Source: a virus. Taken from it: a stretch of DNA of 64,000 nucleotides. The stretch is from positions 17,924 through 81,923 of IMG/VR virus record IMGVR_UViG_3300027973_000044; one strand, given 5' to 3'. How positions within the stretch are numbered: the first letter of the stretch is position 1; each line of letters opens with the position of its first letter. Position numbers and translations under genes: made by a program. Shown here piece by piece: positions 25,737 to 35,628 of the stretch. The notes beneath the pieces were generated by a model. The model made no database searches, had not been told where the DNA came from, and worked only from the letters and a program-made list of their open reading frames with translations.

Positions 25737-26689
25737 ATACAAGTCAATTTCTAATTCCATCTAATACTGCAGAATTATCGACATACGATTTCTGCTCGTG
25801 GCTGGATCACCACATCTTCAAAGACACAAGCCTGAGCCCAACAGGTTATGATTTTCTGTACCCATTAACAGCATATGGTGGACCGTTGAGTGCAAATACA
25901 CCCATTGTATATAGTGCATCTGCTGTTGGAGGTCCTCTGTATGAAATCTGTTATCAAGATTTTTGTTACAAGCAAACAATTCTTAATGCTTTTGAGATCT
26001 ACTGTGTAACCACAGTGAACTTCATTTTATCTGCCTTGGATGAATCTGTGGCTAATATTATGAAGATTGTGTACGACTTTAACGATGGAAGCGAGGTCAT
26101 ATACAATGACTACAAGTTCACAAACAATCCTCCAGTGTCACCTAAAGACATAGTTGTGTCACATGTATATTACCCTCAAAACAAAACATTAACCACATAC
26201 AATCCATCTATTAGTGTAGTGTTTAGTGATTGCTGTGTTAATACATATACAGCAACAATTTGCTCTTACCGTTGTGGTATTCTAGATATATACGAAGACA
26301 CTTTTCTTTTGGATGCTGCACAGTCAAAAGATTCGTTTAATATTATATTGACCCTGGAGGATCAGGATCGTCGACAAATATTTGGTAATTTACTTGACCT
26401 AAATGAACCATTACCATTTTTATCTGCTCTGCCTGGTGAGGTGCAGCCTGTGCCTCAAGTTGAAGCTTCAACGGTAGTTAGATCAAACACGGCACGTCGT
26501 CTGCGTCGTAATCCTATTGCTGCGTCTGTCTCACAATATGATTATATTGAAGGAGCAGGCATTGACTTAATACCGGATGCGGCAACTCTCGATACACTTG
26601 AGCCTCTTCAAACATCAAACCTCTCTATACAATTGAGCGGTACCGGTGCCCCGTACGCTGGCGGTACCGGAATAACTATAAGTGCTTAA
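25733..26689 (+). CDS. Virion protein of unknown function with PKD-like segment
   Basis: The 318-aa product starts at ATG 25733 (MNTSQFLIPSN), which overlaps the previous stop as ATGA and has AGGA 8 nt upstream; a 24-bp longer frame begins at 25709. Residues about 100-200 (IMKIVYDFNDGSEVIYNDYK, IVVSHVYYPQ) look like a PKD-type Ig-like fold with the D-F-N-D-G-S turn. A Cys pair (DCCVNTYTATICSYRC) follows. The C-terminal 90 residues are polar and end in SGTGAPYAGGTGITIS, a pattern also seen near the end of the 1594-aa protein (GAPYTTGAGIIIT). This hints at a shared trailing module or assembly tag. Confidence 0.65.
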   Translation: MNTSQFLIPSNTAELSTYDFCSWLDHHIFKDTSLSPTGYDFLYPLTAYGGPLSANTPIVYSASAVGGPLYEICYQDFCYKQTILNAFEIYCVTTVNFILSALDESVANIMKIVYDFNDGSEVIYNDYKFTNNPPVSPKDIVVSHVYYPQNKTLTTYNPSISVVFSDCCVNTYTATICSYRCGILDIYEDTFLLDAAQSKDSFNIILTLEDQDRRQIFGNLLDLNEPLPFLSALPGEVQPVPQVEASTVVRSNTARRLRRNPIAASVSQYDYIEGAGIDLIPDAATLDTLEPLQTSNLSIQLSGTGAPYAGGTGITISA

Positions 26690-26692
26690 ATA
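26685..26692 (+). promoter_or_regulatory. Late-promoter-like box CTTAAATA
   Basis: CTTAAATA overlaps the preceding stop codon and ends 4 nt before ATG 26697. Confidence 0.35.
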
Positions 26693-26696
26693 ATAT

Positions 26697-29600
26697 ATGT
26701 TCACCAGCTATATAACATCTAAGAATTATATAGGGCTAAGTGCCTCATATGCTTACGATAACCAATTAAATTTTCTTAATAAGAATATTGCCATTGATGG
26801 TGCACTAACCACCAGCTTTTCACCAGCTTTTTCAGGTACTAATGATTTTATCAAGAGTAACTACAGCTTGTTGCATGTGACTAAGCCCATAAGCTTGGTT
26901 GAGATTACTGATTTTAATAGACCATTTCAAGCCAGTAAAAATTATTTTTGTAACATTTTCAATCAAGTCAGCGGCACAGAAGTCTACTTAACTTTTACTA
27001 ATGCTCTGGATGAACAGCTTCTCTTCACAGTAAATTATGATCAAACTATTAACAGTCTAATATCTGGTTTAAATGATTTCTACTATTTTAACTTTGATTT
27101 CACCAAGCCTCAGATCTGCACCATATCTCATCTGTATAACAACAATGAATACTTTCTTACATTCAACCCTGCAACATTAAATCTAAATTTCGTCATTCTT
27201 TCAGCATTTACACCACTCACAGTATATAACAAAGATTTCTTCTATACGTTTAATAAAGAAGATTTAACACTTTCTCTACAGGCAAGAATCGGTGGTCAAG
27301 CTTACCAGGTAGTTCGTGATAATGCAACCAAGCGTTTGGCACTTAGCAGTACTGATGAAATTAGCTTCACAGATACACGAGCCATATTTTATTTAACTGC
27401 TTTCTTTGACCCCAATCTTCCAGAAGTTACTATTGATTGGGGAAGTTATCTGCGCTCCTTCAATCAAAATAATATTACCATTGATAATACTAAGAGCGTA
27501 TTTGATGTTAAGACAAATTTCTTAATATATGGGCAGTACTTTAATCTTGAGAGAAGTGGACTCATTACAAATCTACTACCACTCAAGACGCAACTCAATA
27601 CACAAAATCAGCAAGGCAGAGGCAATGTTTTTCTAAATGAAGAGCCTGTAAACTATAGAAATTATGTTTCTATTTTCGGTGGTCCCCGACAAGAGAAAGG
27701 ATACGAAAAATTACACCTGCAGTATGAGTCATACTCTACCCCTTTTACTTTTAATCAAGGCAAAACGACCTGGTTTCATATGCCTCAAAATATGTATCCT
27801 TATAGTCGTCTCAATATTAAAGATACAAAATTAATTGAGGCTGGCGCCATTGGTGGTGATCATCCATTGAGAAGTGATAAGGTTTTCAAGAAAATAGCTA
27901 ATTATAAAAATACCAGCAATCAAGGTGATAGCAGCGGAGAGCTCACCGGTCAATGGCTATGCAGTTGGCTGTCAGCAGCCCCTGACATATCTGTACGACC
28001 AGTTTGGGTTGACCGGTATTATAATCCAAAACTCAACACACCATTTGAAGCGCTCAGCGCATCCCCGGGCAGTGTAACATATATACCTTCATTTGATTGT
28101 TATGATCTTAGCGTTGGTATCACAGACGTTCCATCCAGCCTAACGTTTGAGCCAGGTGTGTGGTATGCGTATTCTCATATTGGAAAATCAGATGCTGAAC
28201 AAAATATCAAAGCGTTGACTATAAATCAGCAGCAAAAAAATCTTTCTTTTTATGAAAGGGTTAACGGTAGAATGCTTGATCCGTATCTTGATGAAGATAA
28301 TACTGATACATATATTTTTGACGGTACCTCTTATGGTTTGATTGACGCTCGGTTTCTTCAATTCCCGCTAAATAATTTCACCATTAGTTTCTGGGCAAGT
28401 CGAGAGGATTGGACTGTACCCACAGGATATCAGCTTGGTGGTAACTTTACCGATTACGGGTTGGGAATATATAACTATGAATTAGTTACCCCTTTGCTCT
28501 TTTACCCCTATCAAGGCAATATACTTGCATACAATCAAAATCTTGAGTTGGTTGATTATTATGAGGCACCTTTCAATCGAGGAGAACGAATTGAGTTTTT
28601 CTCAAGAAGAGACCCTCTGAACTCTTTCCATATATTCACAGACGACCAGACAATAGCCGAACTCAATTTACAAGAAACTATTATTGACGGGGTCACAGGA
28701 TTGATCACCAGGCCCATCAAAGATGTGACAAACGATGCAACAAATAGCTATTTGTTGCTCGACAATAATACATTGAGTGGTATCAATCTGGTTTCAAATC
28801 TTGCGTTCCCAGTTGTAGCTGACTACAATGTGTCAACAAGAGGAGTTTATCAAACGATACGAAAAACAAACAATAATAAGATTGTACGTGTGGATGGTGT
28901 ACAGACTATAGTTCGTGGGAATAGTATATATTTCTTGAGTGGCGGTGAAATAAAAGTTTGGGGAACTGAAAGTAATACCATAAGCTCATACATAGCTGGT
29001 CCAGTTGAACGCTTCAATATTGACAAGTACAATAATACCTGGACATCAAGCGCAAACAGGATTAACGTATATGGAAAGTTTACTGCCCCTCTTAATACAT
29101 TTACTCTGACTGCAGATTCATCACTCTCTCAATCCAGTCTAACTGCTCTTAATATTACATTTATTGAGAATTTTAATAACGGCACGCTACAGTCGAGTGT
29201 AGTAATTGCTGCAAGTGGGTCTCGAGCAAACAAGCTTGTATTGACTAAATTAAATTACGACGGAGAGATACAGAAGCAGGTTTTAATTAATGCGGATCTA
29301 TCTCTCAGCTTAAATATTGATCCATCCAATCATAATTACAATTATAGCAATGTTTATGATACTGTTAGTGGCAACAACAACTATACTTTCAAAATAAGAT
29401 TATACAATCAATTTAATACTGAAGATATAGAAATTCCAAGGGCAACAGTATATGCCGACGATTTGAATCCAGGTTATCATCATTTCTCAATTGCTGTTAA
29501 TACAGTTAAGGGATACACCAAGCTATATCTTGATGGTGAACTATATGAGACAATTAATTTTACACCAAGCAAATATTCATTTACACCTCTGGTTGTGGAT

Positions 29601-30065
29601 GACATTGTTGTTGGCGCATGTCCGTTTTATAATGGATCGCTATTTGATACTTTCCTGAGTAACAATAACCCCAAGGGTTCATACTTTGCAAAGGACATTC
29701 AATTGCAAAATCTGTATATTCATAATACAGAGTTAAATTATTTTGATATTAATATGCTCTACAAGGAAAAAAATGTACCGCAGGATCTTGTATGGGATGT
29801 ACCATCAGGTAGACGCAATTACATGGAAACAGTTTCCAGATACTTTACCCAACAAGTGCCTGGTGCCAAGAGTACACTTTTCAATGTTTATATAAATGAT
29901 AGTATTCTCAATCAAGAATGCAGAGATTACTTGCAAACTGCAATTACAAAGAAAATAAAAGACATTGTACCGGGTTATAGCAAATTAAACAAGCTGCAGT
30001 GGGTTACAAACTTGCCTGCGCAGAGTGCAGAGTATTTTCAGCCATATTTCCCAGGCAACCCCTAA
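26697..30065 (+). CDS. Large virion protein with two LamG/concanavalin-like regions
   Basis: The 1122-aa product is probably a baseplate-linked fibre or adhesin. A first concanavalin-like region near residues 540-600 reads YIFDGTSYGLIDARFLQFPL NNFTISFWASRED. A second, near 900-1010, has NPGYHHFSIAVNTVKGYTKL YLDGELYE, the H-H-x-x-x-x-x-x-G-x-x-x-x-Y-x-D-G-x motif of LamG domains. Between them lies propeller-like sequence (GNSIYFLSGGEIKVWG). The C-terminal 100 residues (ITKKIKDIVPGYSKLNKLQW) look like a separate attachment domain. No exact family is recognised. It is flanked by other giant structural genes on the same strand. Confidence 0.65.
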   Translation: MFTSYITSKNYIGLSASYAYDNQLNFLNKNIAIDGALTTSFSPAFSGTNDFIKSNYSLLHVTKPISLVEITDFNRPFQASKNYFCNIFNQVSGTEVYLTFTNALDEQLLFTVNYDQTINSLISGLNDFYYFNFDFTKPQICTISHLYNNNEYFLTFNPATLNLNFVILSAFTPLTVYNKDFFYTFNKEDLTLSLQARIGGQAYQVVRDNATKRLALSSTDEISFTDTRAIFYLTAFFDPNLPEVTIDWGSYLRSFNQNNITIDNTKSVFDVKTNFLIYGQYFNLERSGLITNLLPLKTQLNTQNQQGRGNVFLNEEPVNYRNYVSIFGGPRQEKGYEKLHLQYESYSTPFTFNQGKTTWFHMPQNMYPYSRLNIKDTKLIEAGAIGGDHPLRSDKVFKKIANYKNTSNQGDSSGELTGQWLCSWLSAAPDISVRPVWVDRYYNPKLNTPFEALSASPGSVTYIPSFDCYDLSVGITDVPSSLTFEPGVWYAYSHIGKSDAEQNIKALTINQQQKNLSFYERVNGRMLDPYLDEDNTDTYIFDGTSYGLIDARFLQFPLNNFTISFWASREDWTVPTGYQLGGNFTDYGLGIYNYELVTPLLFYPYQGNILAYNQNLELVDYYEAPFNRGERIEFFSRRDPLNSFHIFTDDQTIAELNLQETIIDGVTGLITRPIKDVTNDATNSYLLLDNNTLSGINLVSNLAFPVVADYNVSTRGVYQTIRKTNNNKIVRVDGVQTIVRGNSIYFLSGGEIKVWGTESNTISSYIAGPVERFNIDKYNNTWTSSANRINVYGKFTAPLNTFTLTADSSLSQSSLTALNITFIENFNNGTLQSSVVIAASGSRANKLVLTKLNYDGEIQKQVLINADLSLSLNIDPSNHNYNYSNVYDTVSGNNNYTFKIRLYNQFNTEDIEIPRATVYADDLNPGYHHFSIAVNTVKGYTKLYLDGELYETINFTPSKYSFTPLVVDDIVVGACPFYNGSLFDTFLSNNNPKGSYFAKDIQLQNLYIHNTELNYFDINMLYKEKNVPQDLVWDVPSGRRNYMETVSRYFTQQVPGAKSTLFNVYINDSILNQECRDYLQTAITKKIKDIVPGYSKLNKLQWVTNLPAQSAEYFQPYFPGNP

Positions 30066-30084
30066 CTAATGCAGGACTCACACC

Positions 30085-31713
30085 ATGAATGCCATAGATA
30101 CAGAATTTCAAAAAATAGATCTAAATTATGATCGCACAGTAACAGATGTGTTTCAACTGCCATATAGCTTGGATACTATATTATTACAACCAAACGAATT
30201 GGCTGTTTCACAATCCTTCAATCTCAAAATACAGAAACTGTATGATAATTTTTTATATCTGTATGGTTTGTGCAATGTGGCTGATTTTAAGATTCCACGC
30301 AGATATGAGGGTTGGGTTGGTTATACCAACCTCGAAAAACAAATTCTTTATCTGTACGACGATAGTACAACGAACGCTGTTGCAGTCTTATCCTCAGTTC
30401 TTTTTGCAAGCAACCAAGCCTTAGCCTTCTATAGCACAGATAGTCGATATGAGCAGAATTTAATATTTACAAATGGTCAGTTTATCTCTCTCAATGGAAT
30501 CAATCAGCGTGATGGTGACTATAGTCCTGTAAACCTAATACAACAAAGCAGTGTTGATCCACTCTCCGGTTCAATTAATTTTTTCAATATAACAGGCATA
30601 GCACAATACAAAGCAGAGCAGCTCTTCATAAGTGATGCAACTTATAATAATCTTTATTCTTATAATCTTGGTGGCGCTGTGAGTGATGATAATATAAGAA
30701 ATAGACAACTGTTTCAATTGAATGTTGTTGGTGGCCGGGGCACTTCTCAAGATAGAATTAAGTTTAACAACATTGGAAAAATTGCTGTTGCTGGTGATGT
30801 GGTGATAGTTGAAGACAAGGGTAACAAGACATTCAAAGTGTACGATAGAAATCTTAACTGGCTCAATTCAACCATAACACCAACGCTGTTCAATGCAATT
30901 TCAACCATCAATGCCATGGTGTATAGTGAGAAAGATAACAGACTGTACATTGCAAGCAACACTGCATTATTTTTACTCGATATATCCACAGATTATAATC
31001 TCACGTCTGCAAAGAGTTACGATTTTAGCAGCATACTAACTGGCAATGAATACTTTGTGGATATTAAATTTGCAAATTATGATAAAGATGTTTTCTATCT
31101 ACTATCAACTAGAAATTTATATAAGAAATGGATAACCAAGCCTGAGAAAAATATTGGCATGTTGAAGAATAGCGTCTTCAATGATGACAATTTCAGATGG
31201 ATAACAACATCACCTGGTGTGTCAGGGGACGATGTCTTGATATATGCTGTTTCGCAAGACTTGACCAGAAGCTACATTGCAGTGTATCGAGACAATTTGA
31301 GTCTTACAACGCTCTTTAAAACAGATAATCCTCTCATAGTGTACTCCAAGCAAGATGTTCTAATAGACCCAGAGGAGTACAATTGTTCATGGGTATACAA
31401 CAAGAGCATCAAGAAGATGCTCTACAACATGAGCTTGCTTGTGAATAATATTGGATATCGTTTCTTTACAGATGAAGATAACACCGGTACGCCAGTGTTC
31501 TTATATCGTGGTTACAATAATTTCTTTAGATATAATGCACCTCTGGATACAAACAAACATTCCAATGTGTTTATTAATGAAAACTTTCAAGCTGAAACAG
31601 TAAACAGGTGCTTCAAACAAATATATGATTATCAACAATTGGTGCTTCAAACTATCATAACCAATGACTCTGTCGTGACAGATTTAACCCCATATAGCAT
31701 CAGTAATGTCTGA
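30085..31713 (+). CDS. Virion protein with predicted beta-propeller
   Basis: The 542-aa product has repeated blade-like strands (KAEQLFISDATYNNLYSYNL, NNIGKIAVAGDVVIVEDKGN, INAMVYSEKDNRLYIASNTA LFLLD, VFYLLSTRNLYKKW), consistent with an NHL/YVTN-type propeller over residues about 90-400. The N-terminus (IDTEFQKIDLNYDRTVTDVF) and the C-terminus (NRCFKQIYDYQQLVLQTIIT) are helical and could attach to neighbouring baseplate proteins. The start has only a weak AGGA 8 nt upstream and no late box, so it is probably co-transcribed with the gene before it. Confidence 0.6.
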   Translation: MNAIDTEFQKIDLNYDRTVTDVFQLPYSLDTILLQPNELAVSQSFNLKIQKLYDNFLYLYGLCNVADFKIPRRYEGWVGYTNLEKQILYLYDDSTTNAVAVLSSVLFASNQALAFYSTDSRYEQNLIFTNGQFISLNGINQRDGDYSPVNLIQQSSVDPLSGSINFFNITGIAQYKAEQLFISDATYNNLYSYNLGGAVSDDNIRNRQLFQLNVVGGRGTSQDRIKFNNIGKIAVAGDVVIVEDKGNKTFKVYDRNLNWLNSTITPTLFNAISTINAMVYSEKDNRLYIASNTALFLLDISTDYNLTSAKSYDFSSILTGNEYFVDIKFANYDKDVFYLLSTRNLYKKWITKPEKNIGMLKNSVFNDDNFRWITTSPGVSGDDVLIYAVSQDLTRSYIAVYRDNLSLTTLFKTDNPLIVYSKQDVLIDPEEYNCSWVYNKSIKKMLYNMSLLVNNIGYRFFTDEDNTGTPVFLYRGYNNFFRYNAPLDTNKHSNVFINENFQAETVNRCFKQIYDYQQLVLQTIITNDSVVTDLTPYSISNV

Positions 31714-31745
31714 CCATATGAATAACTATTATATAGAGACATAAT

Positions 31746-32501
31746 ATGGCTGGAACATACACATTTCATAGCAAATTGCACAGGGCAAGCCACCATACAA
31801 TCTCTGGTACTACTCTACCAGATGCAGGGTTGGATCCTATTGCATCTCAAACACAACCATTTATTGGCGTATTCTTCAATACCATTCCAGATTCATTGGG
31901 ATTCTTGACCATCGACACCAACAGCTATCAATGGTGGACAGCATATGCATCTGTGAGTACTTTGTCAGGTATCTGGGCACCTTCTCTGTCACTTTATAAC
32001 ACTGTTAATACATTGTCTACCAATTGGAATTTAGGTTATGTGGGTTATTCCAACTACTCACAAATCAGTAGTTTGTACGTTTCAGTGTACACCACAGTGA
32101 GCACATTCAGTGCTGATTGGAATGCACCGTTCATAATGTTTACCAATCTAGCGCAAGAGTATACTGCAGCCAAGACATTCTCTGGAACAGATCTCAGGAT
32201 TAACAGTGGCACAAACACAGTAATTTGGGATGTGTCTTCCAATCAAGTGACCTTCATTACACTTTCCAGCAACTTAAACTTTGCAAATCCTCTCAATCAT
32301 AAAAAAGGTGGCAACTATACATTGAATGTAATTCAAAGCGGTGCAGGGGGGTATGATATCAGATTTAGCACTGCATACAGATTTAACGATACAATTGCAT
32401 TGTCTGGTGTAATTAGTACACTGTCTGGCAGCCGTACAATAATTAATTTTATGTCAGACGGAACACTACTGTACGGGGATAGGGTAGTGTTCCGCGGATG
32501 A
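31746..32501 (+). CDS. Fibre protein with N-S-x-x-W coil repeats
   Basis: The 251-aa product is a short fibre. The N-terminal 45 residues (FHSKLHRASHHTISGTTLPD AGLDPIASQTQPF) are an attachment module shared with the next gene. Residues about 60-130 hold repeats of the type TVNTLSTNWNLGY and VYTTVSTFSADWN, which resemble trimeric fibre shafts. The C-terminal 70 residues (KKGGNYTLNVIQSGAGG, then SGSRTIINFMSDGTLLYG) form a small tip domain that is also shared with the next gene. Its stop overlaps the next start (ATGA at 32498). Confidence 0.7.
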   Translation: MAGTYTFHSKLHRASHHTISGTTLPDAGLDPIASQTQPFIGVFFNTIPDSLGFLTIDTNSYQWWTAYASVSTLSGIWAPSLSLYNTVNTLSTNWNLGYVGYSNYSQISSLYVSVYTTVSTFSADWNAPFIMFTNLAQEYTAAKTFSGTDLRINSGTNTVIWDVSSNQVTFITLSSNLNFANPLNHKKGGNYTLNVIQSGAGGYDIRFSTAYRFNDTIALSGVISTLSGSRTIINFMSDGTLLYGDRVVFRG

Positions 32502-34627
32502 GCAATTTTCTTTTTCATAACAAGTTTCACCAGGCAAACCATCATACCATTGCCACTCCTGGTCTTCCAGATAGTGCAACAGATCCCATTGCATCTCAGT
32601 CTGAACCATTTCAAGGAATATTCTACAATTACTTAAATGCTCTTGTGAATCTTTCTGCAATTGATGTTTCATATCTGGAAACATTCTTAACAGATTCTAT
32701 CACCACATTTGATGGATTATCAGTCAACACAATTCAGAGCATATATGCTGCAATCACAGCTAATGTATTTACAAACAGTCAGCAGTGGTTTGAGATGTAC
32801 ACTAATATCAATGCATTGAGTACCATATATGGTCTGTATCCAACTGTTTCAACCACTGTGAACACATACAGTGGCAACTGGAACTTGGGTTATGATTTTT
32901 ATAGCAGTCTCAATGCATTGAGCGCAAATTATTTCTCCACATACACCATGGTTAACACTTATAGCGCCAATTGGCCGTTCATCGATACAACTCTGAGACT
33001 TAATTTGATGCAACAGAATACGCGTTCCAAGAATTTCAGCGGCGTTAATATTACCAGCATAAGTGTTAATACTGCTGGTGTTTCGGCATATTGGAATTTG
33101 AGTGCAGCACAGTGTGCATTTTTCAGGCTCACAGGTACTACAGTATTTAAGAATATAGTTAATTCCAATAACAAGAAAAAAGGTGGTGAGTATACCCTTG
33201 TGCTGCAGCAAGACGGGTTTGGAAGCAGAAGTGTTACATTTGAAAGTGATTATGTATTTCCAACTGTGTATTTGGGCACAGTGTCTGCAGCCTCACTATA
33301 TGGCACAGGGTACAACACTTCTGGTCAACTGGGCTTAGGAAATACTAGCAATAGAAATGTATTTACTGCATTAACTGGCAATTGGTCACAGGTGATTTGT
33401 AGTACTGCTCATACCATGGCTCAGAGTGCCGGTACCACCAATTGGTTTGGTACAGGGTATAATGGCTTTGGACAATTAGGCTTGAATGATAATAGCAACA
33501 GAAATGTATTTACTGCATTAACAGGCAATTGGTCACAGATGGTGTGTGGTGGTGCTTATACCATGGCTCAGAGTGCCGGTACCACCAATTGGTTTGGTGC
33601 GGGTTTTAATTTTAACGGTGCATTGGGCCTTGGGGATAATAGCGATAGAAATGCACTCACACCGCTCACAGGCAATTGGTCACAGATGGTGTGTGGTGGT
33701 GCTCATACCATGGCTCAGAGCGCTGGCACCACCAAATGGTTTGGCACAGGTAGTAATAGCCAAGGTCAATTGGGACTAGGCGATGATGGCGCTGGTACCA
33801 ATAGAAATGTATTCACACCACTCACAGGCAATTGGTCACAGATGATATGTGGCAGGGCACACACCATGGCATTGTCTGCTGGTACCACCAAATGGTTTGG
33901 CACAGGTGCAAATGGTTACGGTCAACTGGGTCTAGATGATACTATCATCAGAAATGTATTTACTGCATTAACTGGCAATTGGTCGCAGATGGTTTGTGGT
34001 GCAGAGCATACTATGGCGCTAAGTGCTAATAACAAGTGGTTCAGTACTGGTAGGAATGTTGAAGGTCAACTAGGTCTAAATGATAATAGCGATAGAAATG
34101 TATTTACTGCATTAACTGGCGATTGGTCGCAGATGGTGTGTGGTTATTCTCATACCATGACCCAGAGTGCAGGTACTATCAAATGGTTTGGCACAGGACA
34201 AAATTTTTATGGTGAATTGGGTCTTAGTGACAATAGCAATAGAGATGTATTTACAATATTAACTGGTGATTGGTTACAAATGGCAAGCTCTTGTAATTGT
34301 ATTCATACTATGGCTTTTGATCTGACTACTACAGACTCATACAGGACCAATGTTGTTGCTCCAACTGCTCTGAGTGTGACTGTGATTCGCTTCACATGTG
34401 ATGGGAGCAAGTTGTATGGCAAGCCAACACCTTATTATTATGAGAGAGACACAATTTGGACGTATTTTGCAGGCCCTGGTGATCTTCACACCCCCAGCCC
34501 GGCTGAATTCTATATCAATGATTACTTCATACCCATCAATGGACTCACAGTCGCAGGTGTGGTGGTCCCAGCACAAGGGTATTCTGATGGTGGTGGCATA
34601 ACTGTAGTAGAGGGGCTTCCATCCTAA
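32498..34627 (+). CDS. Fibre protein with seven RCC1-type propeller repeats
   Basis: The 709-aa paralogue of the preceding fibre. Residues 1-45 and the shaft (to about 165) align with it (FLFHNKFHQANHHTIATPGL, VNTYSGNWNLGYDFYSSLNA). The tip domain begins KKKGGEYTLVLQQDGFGSRS near 227 and resumes at TNVVAPTALSVTVIRFTCDG (618-637). Between these two parts, residues 269-606 carry seven tandem RCC1-like units of about 49-52 aa (GTGxNxxGQLGLxDNSxRNV, FTALTGNWSQMVCG, HTMAQSAGTTxWF). Seven units make one closed RCC1 beta-propeller. The fold is best known in eukaryotic chromatin/GEF proteins and bacterial surface proteins; here it most likely acts as a receptor-binding head. The last 60 residues are an extra tail. 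Confidence 0.8.
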   Translation: MSNFLFHNKFHQANHHTIATPGLPDSATDPIASQSEPFQGIFYNYLNALVNLSAIDVSYLETFLTDSITTFDGLSVNTIQSIYAAITANVFTNSQQWFEMYTNINALSTIYGLYPTVSTTVNTYSGNWNLGYDFYSSLNALSANYFSTYTMVNTYSANWPFIDTTLRLNLMQQNTRSKNFSGVNITSISVNTAGVSAYWNLSAAQCAFFRLTGTTVFKNIVNSNNKKKGGEYTLVLQQDGFGSRSVTFESDYVFPTVYLGTVSAASLYGTGYNTSGQLGLGNTSNRNVFTALTGNWSQVICSTAHTMAQSAGTTNWFGTGYNGFGQLGLNDNSNRNVFTALTGNWSQMVCGGAYTMAQSAGTTNWFGAGFNFNGALGLGDNSDRNALTPLTGNWSQMVCGGAHTMAQSAGTTKWFGTGSNSQGQLGLGDDGAGTNRNVFTPLTGNWSQMICGRAHTMALSAGTTKWFGTGANGYGQLGLDDTIIRNVFTALTGNWSQMVCGAEHTMALSANNKWFSTGRNVEGQLGLNDNSDRNVFTALTGDWSQMVCGYSHTMTQSAGTIKWFGTGQNFYGELGLSDNSNRDVFTILTGDWLQMASSCNCIHTMAFDLTTTDSYRTNVVAPTALSVTVIRFTCDGSKLYGKPTPYYYERDTIWTYFAGPGDLHTPSPAEFYINDYFIPINGLTVAGVVVPAQGYSDGGGITVVEGLPS
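33302..34315 (+). repeat. Seven tandem RCC1-coding repeats
   Basis: About 147-156 bp per unit. The unit coding for LTGNWSQMVCGG and the one coding for AQSAGTTNWFG are nearly identical at DNA level between the first four copies, showing recent unit duplication. The last copy is the most diverged. Confidence 0.85.
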
Positions 34628-34630
34628 ATA
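34623..34630 (+). promoter_or_regulatory. Late-promoter-like box CCTAAATA
   Basis: CCTAAATA overlaps the fibre stop codon and ends 7 nt before ATG 34638. It opens the head gene group. Confidence 0.4.
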
Positions 34631-34637
34631 ATAACAT

Positions 34638-35627
34638 ATGATGTCATGCAGCAATGTGGAACCAGTGAGTGCTTTTTATAGCACCAATCTTCAATCCAAG
34701 ATTGAAAGTTACGACAGATTGGGTGCACGCATTTGTCGTGCTCTTGGTGCACCATTGATCAACATTGAAATTCATGCAGATCAATTGAATGAGTTTATTA
34801 GCATTGCTTGTGAAATGTACACAAAGTTTGCAGGATACACACAAGAGTATCTGGTGTTTGATAGCAAGCTGTACGACCCAGGTGCAGGCTTGCGACTGGA
34901 TGTTCTTTTCAGTCTAACAAAAGATTTTAATTTTAGAGCCAGGTTTGAGAATGTTTCCAATGATATCAGAGCACTATACAACGTTGGAAGAATGGTCATT
35001 GGTGATCCAAAAAACCCATACTTGTATCAAGTGTTTGATCAAAACAAACCCAGAGAATTGGAATTGCTGAACAGCTACGATTATTTGATTGATAGTTACC
35101 GCAAGGTAACAGATGTGTTGGATTTTGAAGAAGGAAGTTCAGATGGCATTAACACCCTGTTCACAATTGAACAATCTTTGGCGCAACAAACCTACTTCAG
35201 CTACTCTCTAGGCAATTATGGGTTTGATTTGATCAGTTGGTACACATTGAAAAATTGGCTTGATACCCGTGAAAAGGTTTTAGCATTGCGTCGTGATGTG
35301 CGCTTTGATCCACGCACACAATACATGCAAATGTTCCCTGAACCCCGCAACACACATTTCTATGGCATTGTGACTTGCTATGTGGAAAGACCTTTAACAG
35401 ACATTATCAAAGAGCAGTGGGTGTATCAATATGCACTTGCATTGACTAAAATAGCCATTGGCACAGTGCGTGGCAAATATCAAGGCACACAATTGTTTGG
35501 TGGTGGCATTATTAATGCTGCAATTCTGGAAGATGGTAAAACAGAAAGAACAGAATTGGAGAGAAAATTATACGAAAGTGCACCAGGATTCGGGGATGCA
35601 GCACCCCCAGAATTCTTTGTAGGTTAA
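34638..35627 (+). CDS. 13: Neck protein (T4 gp13-like)
   Basis: Probable head-to-tail neck protein that, with gp14, closes the filled head and accepts the tail. The 329 aa are near T4 gp13 (309 aa). The C-terminal third holds the gp13-like signature EQWVYQYALALTKIAIGTVR GKYQGTQLFGGGIINAA followed by an acidic helix (ERTELERKLYE). The N-terminus (YDRLGARICRALGAPLINIE) is helical. It begins the head gene cluster and is followed at once by the head completion gene. Its partner gp14 is not seen in the window. Confidence 0.65.
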   Translation: MMSCSNVEPVSAFYSTNLQSKIESYDRLGARICRALGAPLINIEIHADQLNEFISIACEMYTKFAGYTQEYLVFDSKLYDPGAGLRLDVLFSLTKDFNFRARFENVSNDIRALYNVGRMVIGDPKNPYLYQVFDQNKPRELELLNSYDYLIDSYRKVTDVLDFEEGSSDGINTLFTIEQSLAQQTYFSYSLGNYGFDLISWYTLKNWLDTREKVLALRRDVRFDPRTQYMQMFPEPRNTHFYGIVTCYVERPLTDIIKEQWVYQYALALTKIAIGTVRGKYQGTQLFGGGIINAAILEDGKTERTELERKLYESAPGFGDAAPPEFFVG

Positions 35628-35628
35628 C

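Noticed and set aside
33302-34315. CRISPR-like array
   Set aside because: The regular repeats are about 150 bp, in frame and coding for RCC1 units, with no spacers.
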